A stretch of DNA of 49,854 bases from an uncultured bacterium (GCA_937876125.1 CALEHF010000390.1:1-49854); one strand, 5' to 3'. Counted from the stretch's first letter, positions 17,211 to 25,647 are shown. Notes: a model not told the origin generated them from the letters alone. Numbers and translations: made by a program.

Positions 17211-17876
17211 CTAGAGCTTCCCGCCTCGCTTCGCCTGGCGGGCTTCGCGCACCGACGCGCGGAACTGTTCCCGCTCTTCGGCCGAGAGCTCGCCGTCCTG
17301 ATCGCTATCGAACTCGGCGCGCTTTGCATCGATCTTGGCGCGGCGAGCCTCGCGAGCGGCTTGCCGCTCGGTCGGGTCAACGGTGCCGTCGCCGTTCGTG
17401 TCGATGTTCGCCTTGTGGGCGGCGCGACGCTCTTTCATCGCGGCCCGCGCGGACTCGCGCTCACTCGGGTCGAGTTTACCATCTTGATCGACGTCGAACC
17501 GGGCCTTGATGTTCTCCTTGATTGCCCACCGACGAGCGAGCCTGCGCACTTGGCGACGCGGCAGCTCTTCGCGCATCGCCACGCGCTCTTCGCGTTGGAG
17601 GCGGTGGTCTCCATCCACATCGAAGCGTTCGAGCAACGCGCGACGTGCCTGACGGTGAAGTTTCTGACCGCGGCGATTGTGTGGGCGATCGCCGCGTGCC
17701 CTCTCTCCTGCCGTCGCATCGTCCGCCGTCGCATCGTCCGCCGTCGCATCGTCCGCCGTCGCATCGGATGAGTCTTGTGCAGACACCTTCTCTTGAGCGG
17801 AAACCGAGAGGGGGAAGAGCGGGATGAACGACAGGACAGCGAGGGGAACCAGGCAGAGTTTCAATCGAGTGCGCAT
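17211..17876 (-). CDS. Secreted EF-hand calcium-binding protein
   Basis: 221 residues. The signal peptide (about 1-27) is followed by an ADDAT pentapeptide repeat and then four EF-hand loops: DVDGDHRLQREE (about 86), DVDQDGKLDPSE, DTNGDGTVDPTE and DSDQDGELSAEE. Each keeps Asp at positions 1, 3 and 5 and an acidic position 12. The linkers are Arg/Ala-rich helices. AAAGGAGTCGCACC precedes ATG 17876. It probably binds calcium outside the cytoplasm as a sensor or structural protein; no partner is evident. Confidence 0.9.
   Translation of the reverse strand: MRTRLKLCLVPLAVLSFIPLFPLSVSAQEKVSAQDSSDATADDATADDATADDATAGERARGDRPHNRRGQKLHRQARRALLERFDVDGDHRLQREERVAMREELPRRQVRRLARRWAIKENIKARFDVDQDGKLDPSERESARAAMKERRAAHKANIDTNGDGTVDPTERQAAREARRAKIDAKRAEFDSDQDGELSAEEREQFRASVREARQAKRGGKL
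17710..17769. repeat. 15-bp minisatellite in the EF-hand gene
   Basis: Four units of GCCGTCGCATCGTCC, the last diverged at its end, encode ADDAT on the minus strand just after the signal peptide. Confidence 0.9.
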
Positions 17877-18007
17877 GGTGCGACTCCTTTCTTCGGGTCT
17901 GGCGGTCGAACCCCAAGTGCGAGCACGCGGTTTCGAAGCGATCTAAGAATTGCACGGCTCGAGGCGTAGTGACGTCGTGTGCCACTCGTTTCCGAGGACA
18001 CGACCTC

Positions 18008-18586
18008 TCAGAACGCGATGCGGAAGAGCCTGCGCACGGAGTCGTCGGTCTCGATCGAGTCGAGCTCGCTCGGCGAAAACCAGCCGAGAGCGATCGACTC
18101 CTCGCTGATCGTCTCGACCGCACCCGCGGGCGCGTGCACCAAGAAGCGCACATCGAGGTGCCAATGCTCCGGTTCCGACTTGCGAGCGGGGATCGTGTGG
18201 ATGTCGAGATCGACCGGCATCGCGTCGATGGCGAGCCCGCCGATGCCGGACTCCTCGGTCGCCTCGCGCCACGCGCTCGCAGCCAAGTTGCCATCGCCAT
18301 CGCAATGCCCACCGAGCTGGAGCCAGCGGTCGAGCTTTCTGTGATGAGTGAGCAGGGCCCGCTCGCCACGGGCGTCGATCACGAGGGCGGACGCCGTGAG
18401 ATGACCGGAGAGGCAGGTGCGCTCGAGAGCGTCGGAATGCGCCTCGATGAACTCGAGGATCCGGCGGCGCTCCTCGAGCTGGGCGGGTTCTGTCGATCGG
18501 AATTCAGCGACGATCGAACGGGCTGTCTCGAGGTTGCCGCGTTCTCTGAGGCGCGGATCATCGGAGACCCAACGTGCGATGTTCAT
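18008..18586 (-). CDS. Nudix hydrolase
   Basis: 192 residues. The Nudix box is GHCDGDGNLAASAWREATEESGI. It keeps the REATEESG core (REUxEExGU), while the first conserved Glu is replaced by Gly, as in the H-x-DGD subgroup of bacterial Nudix proteins. KLDRWLQLGGHCDGDGN fits that subgroup. It hydrolyses a nucleoside diphosphate linked to X; the substrate is not predictable. AAGGACTCTCC precedes ATG 18586. Neighbouring genes give no pathway hint. Confidence 0.88.
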   Translation of the reverse strand: MNIARWVSDDPRLRERGNLETARSIVAEFRSTEPAQLEERRRILEFIEAHSDALERTCLSGHLTASALVIDARGERALLTHHRKLDRWLQLGGHCDGDGNLAASAWREATEESGIGGLAIDAMPVDLDIHTIPARKSEPEHWHLDVRFLVHAPAGAVETISEESIALGWFSPSELDSIETDDSVRRLFRIAF

Positions 18587-18751
18587 GGAGAGTCCTTCTA
18601 AACTTTGGAATCATCGACATGACGGGATCGGTCTTGAAAGGCGCGCCGTTTCCCGAGCGCTACCTCTCCTCCTCGGCGACACCCTAGCGGGGACGGTTAG
18701 ACTCCACCGGTCGCGCAAAGACCGTTCGCGCTCGTCGTCGGGGAGGAAGTT

Positions 18752-20086
18752 CTACTTCGATTCTCCATCCGATGGTTTCGATTTTCCTCGACGCATGCGC
18801 TCGGCCGGGGATTGTGTGATCAGGCGCGCTCCGCGTCCGTAGGTGAAGTAGTTCCAGATCCAATCGAGGAGCACGGCTGCGCGATTGCGAAATCCGATCA
18901 AGAAAATCAGGTGCACGAAGAGCCAAGCGAGCCACGCGGGGAATCCGGTGAGCTTCAACGATCCCATCTCTGCGATCGCCGCACTCCTCCCGATCGTCGC
19001 CATATTGCCCTTGTCCCGGTAGCGAAACGGCTGGCGTGCGCCACCCGCAAGGATCCGGCCCACATGCTTTCCTTGTTGCATCGCGACGGGAGCGACTCCG
19101 GGCAGCGGGCGACCTCGCGCATCTTCGGCGTAGACCATGTCACCCACTGCGAACACTTCGGGGTGCCCTGGGAAAGAGAGATCCTCCACCACCTTCAGCC
19201 GCCCTCCGCGGTCCTTCGGGACATCGAGGAGTTCGGTCAAGGGGGAAGCGCGAACCCCTGCGGCCCAGAGCACGGTGCGCGCTTCGATCCGTTCATCCCC
19301 GAGCTCAACCCCCCGCGCATCGATCGAGGTCACCCGCGCCTCGGTTCGGACCTCGACTCCCAATTTTTCAAGCTTTCGACGCGCGTGCTCCGAGAGAGAG
19401 CCGTCGAAGCTGCCCAGGATGCGGTCCAGCCCCTCGATCAGAATGATGCGCGTCAGTTTCGGCTCGATCTCGCGAAAGTCCCGCGCGAGAACGAAGCGAG
19501 AGATCTCCGACAGCGCGCCAGCCAGCTCGACGCCAGTAGGACCACCCCCAACGACCACAAAGGTCATCAGCTCCCGCCGTCGATCGGTGTCTCGCTCGCG
19601 CTCCGCGGACTCAAAGGCGGTGAACACCCGGCGACGCACTTCGAGCGCATCGTCGATGGTCTTCAGGCCGAGGGCGTGGTCGGCCCAACTCTCATTTCCG
19701 AACCAATGAGTCTCAGCCCCCACCGCAAGGACCAGGTGGTCATAGGGAATCTCGGTGTAGCGAAGTCCTGAGGGAGCAACCTCGACGATCTTTCGATCGA
19801 TATCGATCCCGGTGACTTCGGCGAGATAGACCGAGGTGTTCTTCTGCCGCCGAACAACGGCACGGATGGGGGCTGCGATGTCCGCGGGAGAGAGCCCCGC
19901 CATCGCCACTTGGTAGAGAAGCGGCTGGAAGAGATGGTGATTGGTTCGGTCGAGAATCGTCACGCGGACTGGCGCCGCCTTGAGTTCGCGAGCGACCGCC
20001 AGCCCGCCGAATCCCCCACCGATGATCAGGACGTGGGGCCGAGCGTCGTGAGGATCCTTGATCGGATTTGCAGCGTCCGGGGTCAT
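18752..20086 (-). CDS. ndh: Type II NADH:quinone oxidoreductase (NDH-2)
   Basis: 444 residues. A Rossmann FAD motif GGGFGG sits at 23-28, and a second nucleotide motif VVVGGGPTGVELAG near 180 binds NADH. The sequence VFAVGDMVYAEDARGRPLPGVAPVAMQQGKHVG is the family-typical FAD C-terminal motif with the quinone-side residues. A C-terminal hydrophobic membrane segment (WLAWLFVHLIFLIGFRNRAAVLLDWIWNYFTYGRGARLI) is typical of NDH-2. It oxidises NADH and reduces quinone without proton pumping, on the inner face of the membrane. It starts 29 bp after the proline dehydrogenase gene behind GGAGAGG, so both dehydrogenases feeding the quinone pool are probably co-transcribed. Confidence 0.93.
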   Translation of the reverse strand: MTPDAANPIKDPHDARPHVLIIGGGFGGLAVARELKAAPVRVTILDRTNHHLFQPLLYQVAMAGLSPADIAAPIRAVVRRQKNTSVYLAEVTGIDIDRKIVEVAPSGLRYTEIPYDHLVLAVGAETHWFGNESWADHALGLKTIDDALEVRRRVFTAFESAERERDTDRRRELMTFVVVGGGPTGVELAGALSEISRFVLARDFREIEPKLTRIILIEGLDRILGSFDGSLSEHARRKLEKLGVEVRTEARVTSIDARGVELGDERIEARTVLWAAGVRASPLTELLDVPKDRGGRLKVVEDLSFPGHPEVFAVGDMVYAEDARGRPLPGVAPVAMQQGKHVGRILAGGARQPFRYRDKGNMATIGRSAAIAEMGSLKLTGFPAWLAWLFVHLIFLIGFRNRAAVLLDWIWNYFTYGRGARLITQSPAERMRRGKSKPSDGESK

Positions 20087-20115
20087 CTCGCGCCTCTCCG
20101 CTTCCTCATCGAAGC

Positions 20116-21018
20116 TCAGCTGCTGCGGCGGAACAAGTTCCTGAACACGTGGCCAGCGATCTGCGGGTTTTCACGCAAGCGGCGCGACGAGTACGCGTAC
20201 CACTCTTCTCCGAAGGGCACATAGACCCGTAACGGATGCTTCGCGGTGACCAGTTCCTGACGCATCGATTCGGTGACTCCGAGCAGCATCTGAAATTCGT
20301 AGCGCTCTGGTGGAATCTCGAGCTCTTTGATCATCGCCAAGGCGGCCTCGACGAGGGGGCGATCGTGAGTCGCAATTCCTACCTTCGCAGAATTCCCTTC
20401 GAAGAGCTGACGGAGGATCTCGGTGTAGGCGATCCGGATCTGTTCCTTTCCCTGGAACGCGATCGCCTGGGACTCGACGTAGATTCCTTTGCACAGTCGC
20501 AGAGTGGCGAGCCCTTCTTTGAGCAGCTGATCGACGTCTTCGGGGGTGCGCTTGAGGTAGGCCTGGACCACCGTGCCGACGCAATTCCAAGTGCGGCGCA
20601 GCTCTCGGTACAGATCGAGAGTGATCTGAGTGGCGGTGGCATCTTCCATGTCGATCCGCACGAAGTTCCCGCGGGTGGCGGCGGATGAGACTAGATCGCG
20701 CATCACCGAACGACACAACTCGGGATCGAAGCGCAGACCCATCTGCGAGAGCTTGACGCTGATGTTGCAGTCGAGGTGAGCCTTCTCGATCGCTTCGAGC
20801 GCCGCGAGATAGAGATCGCGCCCCTTGACCGCGTCCTCGGCGACAGCCGTATCTTCGCCGAGAACATCGAGAGTGGCGGACATGCCTTGCTCGTTGAGAG
20901 TGCGCACGCAGTCGAGCGCTGCTTCGAGAGACTTTCCGGCGATGTAGCGCTTCGAGACGCGCCACACGAGGGGCCGGGGAACGAGCGGAAGCAGGGTGAC
21001 GAGGGCTCGGTTCAACAT
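20116..21018 (-). CDS. Proline dehydrogenase
   Basis: 300 residues from ATG 21018, chosen for the GGAG 5 nt upstream; the open frame continues to 21339 but without family similarity. It is an FAD-dependent beta/alpha barrel of the monofunctional PRODH type: NISVKLSQMGLRFDPELC, FVRIDMEDA, VQAYLKRTPEDVDQLL, LRLCKGIYVES, GIATHDRPLV, EFQMLLGV and VYVPFGEEWYAYSSRRLREN. The latter contains the two conserved Arg residues that bind proline. It oxidises proline to pyrroline-5-carboxylate and passes electrons to quinone. The NDH-2 gene follows. A P5C dehydrogenase is not in the window. Confidence 0.93.
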   Translation of the reverse strand: MLNRALVTLLPLVPRPLVWRVSKRYIAGKSLEAALDCVRTLNEQGMSATLDVLGEDTAVAEDAVKGRDLYLAALEAIEKAHLDCNISVKLSQMGLRFDPELCRSVMRDLVSSAATRGNFVRIDMEDATATQITLDLYRELRRTWNCVGTVVQAYLKRTPEDVDQLLKEGLATLRLCKGIYVESQAIAFQGKEQIRIAYTEILRQLFEGNSAKVGIATHDRPLVEAALAMIKELEIPPERYEFQMLLGVTESMRQELVTAKHPLRVYVPFGEEWYAYSSRRLRENPQIAGHVFRNLFRRSS

Positions 21019-21103
21019 TCGATCTCCGCGCTCCGAGATGGGCCCCGAACCACCTGCGACCCGCGACGGCGCTCCGGCGCGAAGGGTGGTTGTCGCCCGA
21101 TCG

Positions 21104-21210
21104 CGCATGATACCCGGGACATCGGTGGAGTCTCCCAGATCCGCTGCGGCCGGAGGAACTCCCCTCGGGCAACTCGCACTCCCGTTCCCCGGCTCCCCGG
21201 GTATCATGCG
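21104..21210. promoter_or_regulatory. 15-bp inverted repeat in the divergent control region
   Basis: CCCGGGTATCATGCG at 21196-21210 is repeated perfectly in inverted orientation at 21118-21104, 77 bp apart. Each copy points outward towards one of the divergent genes and contains TATCAT, a fair -10 hexamer, 43 and 86 bp from the respective start codons. They may be two matched promoters or operators. No good -35 was found. Confidence 0.5.
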
Positions 21211-21249
21211 GGCTTCTTCCACCCCACTGGACGACGGAGATCCCGATCT

Positions 21250-21690
21250 ATGAAGCAGACCCCCCGCTCTTACGCGGTACCCCTTGGTTACTTCGAGTGG
21301 CTCCTCGTGGGGTTCCTGCTGGTCAGTGGCGGAATGCACCTCTACGGCGGCTGGGCTCCGATCATCAGCGGCGGGGCGATGTCACGAGAGGAATTTTGGC
21401 GCGTTGCGGTCGGGACCTTCTCGCTGCTCCTGGCCGGTCAGGTCATTCTACGCACGCCGGTCGCCCGCTTCTCGATCGCGATTTTGTTCCTCTTGCAGAT
21501 CGGCCGGTGGGTCAATCGATTTGCGATCGAGAACCCAGAGTTGTGGCTGAGTTCGACCTGGGAGTTCCGAGTGCAACAGCTCGCGTCGATCGCGTTCTGG
21601 TCGATCGCGGTGGTCTGGGTGCTCTGCCGCCCTTGGCGCACGCGGCGACTGAAGTCTTTTGGGGATCCGATCGATCCGTATCTCCGGTAG
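21250..21690 (+). CDS. Small four-helix membrane protein
   Basis: 146 residues; ATG 21250 behind GGAG (9-10 nt). Four hydrophobic helices are visible: FEWLLVGFLLVSGGMHLYGGW, WRVAVGTFSLLLAGQVILR, ARFSIAILFLLQIGRWV and LASIAFWSIAVVWVLC. The tail is Arg-rich and probably cytoplasmic. No known family was recognised. It is divergent from the proline dehydrogenase/NDH-2 pair and shares the paired 15-bp motif with it, so it may be co-regulated. Confidence 0.75.
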   Translation: MKQTPRSYAVPLGYFEWLLVGFLLVSGGMHLYGGWAPIISGGAMSREEFWRVAVGTFSLLLAGQVILRTPVARFSIAILFLLQIGRWVNRFAIENPELWLSSTWEFRVQQLASIAFWSIAVVWVLCRPWRTRRLKSFGDPIDPYLR

Positions 21691-21803
21691 CGCGACACCA
21701 TGGGTGGGCTCCTTGACCGGGGTGATGGCTCTTTCATCATCGATGGCGATCGATGCGCCTGATGCGCCGGTCGCGATCGTCGTCCCGCTCACTCAATGGC
21801 CCG

Positions 21804-22205
21804 CTACTGGCTCAGGGCCCACGGCTCGAAAGAGCCCCCCGTGATCACCCACGGCGCCGTCGGCTCGGCTTGGTCGGTCACACCCCACCACCATGGGGGT
21901 TGGTGTCGCTCCTCCGCCGTTCCATCGGCGGAGACCGAAAACTGATCCGCGACACGACCGTCGCGGGTGTACCAAGTCTGACGGAGTTCGGGATGCCAGC
22001 TCGTCACCTCTTCGCCGATGAACCCCGTCTCGAGATACCAGCCGGTGCGCAGTTGCATCTCGTTGCTTCGCTTGTGAACTCTGGCGTACCCACCGACCGT
22101 GTGGACCTCTTCCGTTTTTGGAATCGTGACTTTCCAGCTCCCGCAAATCGATTGCGTGTTCCACCACTGGGTGACCGCCGGCGCGATTTCGAGGCCGAGC
22201 CACAC
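21804..22205 (-). CDS. Hypothetical protein downstream of the fucosidase, start unresolved
   Basis: 133 residues from GTG 22205. Composition is protein-like and Trp-rich (VHKRSNEMQLRTGWYLETG, SWHPELRQTWYTRDGRVADQ, PPWWWGVTDQ). No family recognised. The open frame continues upstream without any ATG/GTG/TTG as far as the fucosidase stop (22280-22278) and encodes RYRFALSVSLLLVWLGLEIAP, an evident membrane helix that a GTG start would cut in half. A good Shine-Dalgarno (GGAGAGGAAG) lies just after the fucosidase stop, so the true start may be a rare codon there, or a sequence error hides it. It is probably co-transcribed with the fucosidase gene. Confidence 0.55.
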   Translation of the reverse strand: MWLGLEIAPAVTQWWNTQSICGSWKVTIPKTEEVHTVGGYARVHKRSNEMQLRTGWYLETGFIGEEVTSWHPELRQTWYTRDGRVADQFSVSADGTAEERHQPPWWWGVTDQAEPTAPWVITGGSFEPWALSQ

Positions 22206-22277
22206 AAGGAGAAGGGAAACCGAGAGCGCGAATCGATAGCGGAGTGCGATGGCGACTTCCTCTCCATTTGCTGCCTT

Positions 22278-23741
22278 TTACCGCTCGATGCGAACGACCC
22301 ACGCATCTTCTCCGGGCGGGGATTGACGGATCGCCGCGGGGACCTTCACGATGGTTTTCCCGCCGCGCGCCTCCATCGGTAAGGCTCCACCCGCACTTCC
22401 GACGAAGGTAGCCCTCGCCCCTTCCGCGACCGAGAGCGGCACCACGATGTCGGCGGGCGGTGCGGTTTCCCCATCGGCGGCGAGGTAGATCGCGTAGGTC
22501 AAACCGCCCTTCTGGGTGAGCGCCACCTGCCCCGCGCGATACGGCGGCAGCGCCCGCGTTTTGTGGATCGCCTCCGCGTTCACCTGCATCCACCGCGCGA
22601 CTCCGGCCATGCGCTCGTGCGCGATCGGATCCCACCGTCCATCCGGACCCGGTCCGATGTTGAGGAGCAGATTGCCCCCCTTCGCGACCACCTCGACCAG
22701 AAGATGAACGAGTCTCCGCACGCTCTTATAGCGATCTCCCGGCTTGTACGACCACTGATCTCCCATCGTGATGCAAGATTCCCACGCGTGAGCGAGCGGC
22801 GCGGGGGGGACCTTCTGCTCTGGGGTGTAGTAGTTCTCGTGGGGTCCCGCGACCCAGCGATCGACGACGATCAGTTCGCGGTTCTTCTCGCGCGCGCTCT
22901 TCGCGATCGCATCGATGTCGACGTCGTACTTCGGAGCCTGCACCCACGAACCATCGAACCAGAGAATGTCGGGGCGATACTTCGTCATCAGCTCATCGAT
23001 CTGCCGGTGCGTGAAATCGACGAAGCGTCGCCACCGCTTGGGGTTCGCGGCCACATCGTAGTTCGGAAACTTGTCGGGGGTGGGTCGTCCGCGATCCCAG
23101 AAATCGGGGTGGTTCCAATCGGGCTTCGAGAAGTACGCGCCGATCGGGAACCCCGCCTCGCGGAAGGAGCGGAAGATCGTGCCTGCGATGTCGGCGCGGG
23201 GATCGTCGTGGAACGGGCAACTCGGATGGGTCACCCGGAAGTCGGTTTCACCGGAGTCGAACATGCAGAACCCATCGTGATGCTTGGTCGTGAAGACCGA
23301 GTACTGCATCCCCGCCGCGCGCGCGGCCTCGACCCAAGCCTCGACTTCATAGCCGCGCGGATCGAACTCGGCATTGAGAGCTCGGTACCGCCTCCGGAAC
23401 TCGCGCAGATCACGACCGCACTCTTCCCACTCAGGTAGAGAGAACCGTCCGTACCCTTCCGCACCTTCCATCGGCCACGATTCCACTGCGCCCCAGGCCG
23501 AGTAGATCCCCCAGTGCTGAAAGAGCCCGAACTTCCAGTCTTGGAAGTCCTCGAGACGCTGGGCGAGGATCGGGTCGTCGATGGTCTTGGGCGGATACTC
23601 GCGCTCGTCAGACCCGAGCGTGGTTGCACCGAGCGTGGTTGCACCGAGCGGCGCGCTGAACTTCGGAACGAGCGGAGCGAGAGCGCCCGCGGCGAGGAGG
23701 GTGAGAGCTTCGCGGCGCGAGAGGGGCAATCGATCGGGCAT
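22278..23741 (-). CDS. GH29 alpha-L-fucosidase
   Basis: 487 residues. A twin-arginine signal (SRREALTLLAAGALAPL) implies export folded. The GH29 core is clear: FQDWKFGLFQHWGIYSAWG, TKHHDGFCMFDS (residues 152-163), YFSKPDWNHPDFW, and DILWFDGSW, where Asp263 is the expected nucleophile. VVAKGGNLLLNIGPGPDGRW closes the barrel. It removes fucose from glycans, presumably algal or host polysaccharides. The start is fixed by GGAGG 6 nt upstream, but that site is buried in a 13-bp hairpin. A 15-bp repeat at 23615-23650 codes GATTL twice after the signal peptide. Confidence 0.94.
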   Translation of the reverse strand: MPDRLPLSRREALTLLAAGALAPLVPKFSAPLGATTLGATTLGSDEREYPPKTIDDPILAQRLEDFQDWKFGLFQHWGIYSAWGAVESWPMEGAEGYGRFSLPEWEECGRDLREFRRRYRALNAEFDPRGYEVEAWVEAARAAGMQYSVFTTKHHDGFCMFDSGETDFRVTHPSCPFHDDPRADIAGTIFRSFREAGFPIGAYFSKPDWNHPDFWDRGRPTPDKFPNYDVAANPKRWRRFVDFTHRQIDELMTKYRPDILWFDGSWVQAPKYDVDIDAIAKSAREKNRELIVVDRWVAGPHENYYTPEQKVPPAPLAHAWESCITMGDQWSYKPGDRYKSVRRLVHLLVEVVAKGGNLLLNIGPGPDGRWDPIAHERMAGVARWMQVNAEAIHKTRALPPYRAGQVALTQKGGLTYAIYLAADGETAPPADIVVPLSVAEGARATFVGSAGGALPMEARGGKTIVKVPAAIRQSPPGEDAWVVRIER

Positions 23742-23745
23742 AGGG

Positions 23746-23778
23746 ATCCTCCGGGCTGTTCAGGTCAGCCCGGAGGAT
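23746..23778 (-). promoter_or_regulatory. Hairpin that sequesters the fucosidase Shine-Dalgarno
   Basis: On the minus strand ATCCTCCGGGCTG (23778-23766) pairs perfectly with CAGCCCGGAGGAT (23758-23746), leaving a 7-nt loop. GGAGG inside the second arm is the only ribosome binding site, 6 nt before ATG 23741. It may control translation, or double as a U-less terminator of the upstream gene. Confidence 0.6.
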
Positions 23779-23801
23779 AACAGGAGTCGCGCCGACTGAC
23801 G

Positions 23802-24104
23802 TCACGCTTCCCGAGCGCCGCCAGACATGTTCTCCAACTGAGCCTCGAGCACCTCGACCTTCTTCCGCGCCTTCGCCACTTCTTCGAGCGCGTGCGCGAT
23901 CGAAGTCTCCTCGCGAAAAACCTCCGCCTCGTCGCGGTCGATCATTCGGTTCGCGCACGCCTTCCCGAGATCACGGTAGCTGTGCTCGAGAAACTTCCGC
24001 GCATCGCCAAGCTCGAGCTTGAGATTTGCAACCTCAGTGAGACGCTTCGCGCCCTCGCCGGCGGCGTGCAGCTTGTCCTTCATACGATCCATGAACGAAC
24101 CCAC
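23802..24104 (-). CDS. Small coiled-coil protein
   Basis: 100 residues from GTG 24104, which follows AAGGAG (8 nt). It is almost entirely helical and highly charged, with heptad-like spacing (LKLELGDARKFLEHSYRDLGKACANRM and ALEEVAKARKKVEVLEAQLENM). No signal peptide or membrane segment, no family recognised. It lies 60 bp upstream of the fucosidase gene on the same strand and might share its transcript. Confidence 0.7.
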   Translation of the reverse strand: MGSFMDRMKDKLHAAGEGAKRLTEVANLKLELGDARKFLEHSYRDLGKACANRMIDRDEAEVFREETSIAHALEEVAKARKKVEVLEAQLENMSGGAREA

Positions 24105-24183
24105 GCGCTGGCTCCTTACGTCTCACCCTACTTCTCAAATCGCACAAACAGGCTTCTCATGCGCGAGCACTGCTATCATCCCC

Positions 24184-24410
24184 CCTAAAGGAACTCTCCG
24201 ACAGCCTCTTTGCAATGCATTGGGATAATCGTGTGCGATGACTGACAATTGCGCTCCGACCGTTCCCAACAACCTCCTGCCCTCATTCTTGGTGAAGGGA
24301 GCGTTTGGTTCGAGTCGTGATCGCCACGAAAGTGATCTTTTGTGACAGTCGCATCCCGCAGACCCGAGGACAAACGGGGGCACCTCCCAAGGTGCCCCGA
24401 CCCTTCTTTT
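24184..24410 (+). ncRNA. Possible small RNA or orphan leader ending in a terminator
   Basis: No protein-coding gene fits 24105-24434. A plus-strand -10-like TATCAT (24174-24179) is followed by about 200 nt and then a clear rho-independent terminator (24377-24410), so a short transcript of about 220 nt is possible. No known RNA family was recognised, and no -35 box is obvious. The 5' part overlaps a partial copy of the GAGGCTGTCGGA repeat (24208-24190, minus strand). Confidence 0.25.
24377..24410 (+). terminator. Intrinsic terminator
   Basis: GGGGCACC (24377-24384), 6-nt loop, GGTGCCCC (24391-24398), then GACCCTTCTTTTT. It has a clear T-tract on the plus strand, with no obvious upstream plus-strand gene for it to serve. 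Confidence 0.75.
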
Positions 24411-24434
24411 TGCTCGAGCAGCATCCGTCCGTCG

Positions 24435-25582
24435 GGTGAGTTTCTCGTTCTGACCGATGGAACTCATCCGGAAAGCGCTTCGAGCAGGTCGTCGATCCAA
24501 GAGTTCGCCAGGTCGATGCATACTCTGAGATCCGCCGCGCTGCCGACGCGACACCATCGACCGAAATCAGCGGCTTGGCATTCGACAACGAGGGGTACCT
24601 GTTCATTTCCGACGCAGGAGCGGGAGCCTCGCCGTCTCACATCACGCGGATGCGCGACAACGACGCGGATGGATACTGCAGTGCCGCGGCGGGGGAAGTG
24701 AACGTGATCTACTCCACGGCGACCACGACCGGGTCGACGCTGACCGATATCACGGGGCTCGCCATTCGCGAGGATGGTTTCCTCATCGCCTCGGACGTGA
24801 ACTCGAACAACATGCATCGCTTGAGCGACTCAGGGATCGATGGCGATGCCAACGACGCGGGTGAACAACCGTTCTTCTTCATCTCCGATTCCACCGGGGT
24901 CATTCTCGGAGATTCCGAGAGCATCGCGTTCGCGCCTGGCGGCGCTGTCGTCGTCATGTACGTCAATCCGAGCTCGCCTACCGACTCGATCTTCCGCTTG
25001 CGCGACAACAACGGCAACGGCTTCATGAGCAATCCCGCCGAGGTGAACACGTTCTGGGGCTCGGCTTAGGCGAATGGGATCATCCCCGATGATGCGCGAC
25101 GGATCGCGGTCAATGAAATCGGTGCGTTGTTCGTCGCCGACCGTGGTACCGACCGCATCGTTCGTCTCCAGGATCTCGACAACAACGGCGATGCCAATGG
25201 GAGCGGCGAGGCGATGGTCTTCCTCGACAACTCGAACCTCTCCGGAGTGACGCTCGGAGATCCCTACGGGCTCGCCCTAGAACTCCCCGCGCCGCCTCCT
25301 TCCGGGCCATTCTTCACTCGCGGCGACGCGAATACCGATGGTGGGTTCAACATCGCGGACGCCATCTTCATTCTCGGTGTGCTGTTCAGCGGGAACCCGG
25401 CGGGCACCTGCGAAGACGCGAACGACGCGAATGACGACGGTTCGCTCAACATTGCAGATGCGATTTTTGCGCTGGGCGCACTCTTCGGCGGCGGCGGAAA
25501 TCTGCCGGCACCGTTCCCGGGGTGTGGACTCGACCCGACTGTCGACGCGCTGGGCTGCGCGGGTTTCGCCGCTTGTCCGTGA
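24435..25582 (+). pseudogene. Decayed secreted protein with C-terminal dockerin-type repeats
   Basis: The frame from 24440 to 25582 encodes a beta-propeller-like protein (EISGLAFDNEGYLFISDAGAGAS, RDNDADGYC, FVADRGTDRIVRLQDLDNNGDANGSGE) ending in a dockerin-type pair (RGDANTDGGFNIADAIF and DANDDGSLNIADAIF) and the CGLDPT...GCAGF tail. An in-frame TAG (25067-25069) splits it into 24575-25069 and 25127-25582, which share one frame. At the 5' end the frame is closed by TGA at 24437, while a neighbouring frame reads GEFLVLTDGTHPE over 24435-24473 and would join to KRFEQVVDPRVRQVDAYSE after a one-base shift. No signal peptide or start remains. It is therefore a pseudogene with at least one nonsense and one probable frameshift mutation. 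Confidence 0.75.
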
Positions 25583-25608
25583 TCCGCTGATCCGGTCGAT
25601 GTGAAGAT

Positions 25609-25647
25609 TGCGGTGCTCCGAGCAACTCGGAGCACCGCAGTTTTTTT
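25609..25647 (+). terminator. Strong intrinsic terminator behind the pseudogene
   Basis: A 14-bp perfect stem (25609-25622 with 25626-25639) with a CAA loop is followed by G and seven T on the plus strand. Confidence 0.93.

Noticed and set aside
24308..24330. tRNA-like T-loop (GGTTCGAGTC)
   Set aside because: The flanking bases do not form a T-stem and no acceptor, D or anticodon arms are found.
25067..25069. UAG recoding instead of a nonsense mutation
   Set aside because: RF1 (prfA) is encoded in the window, several intact genes (for example NDH-2, ffh, DUF4262) end in TAG, and the 5' end of this gene is also broken.
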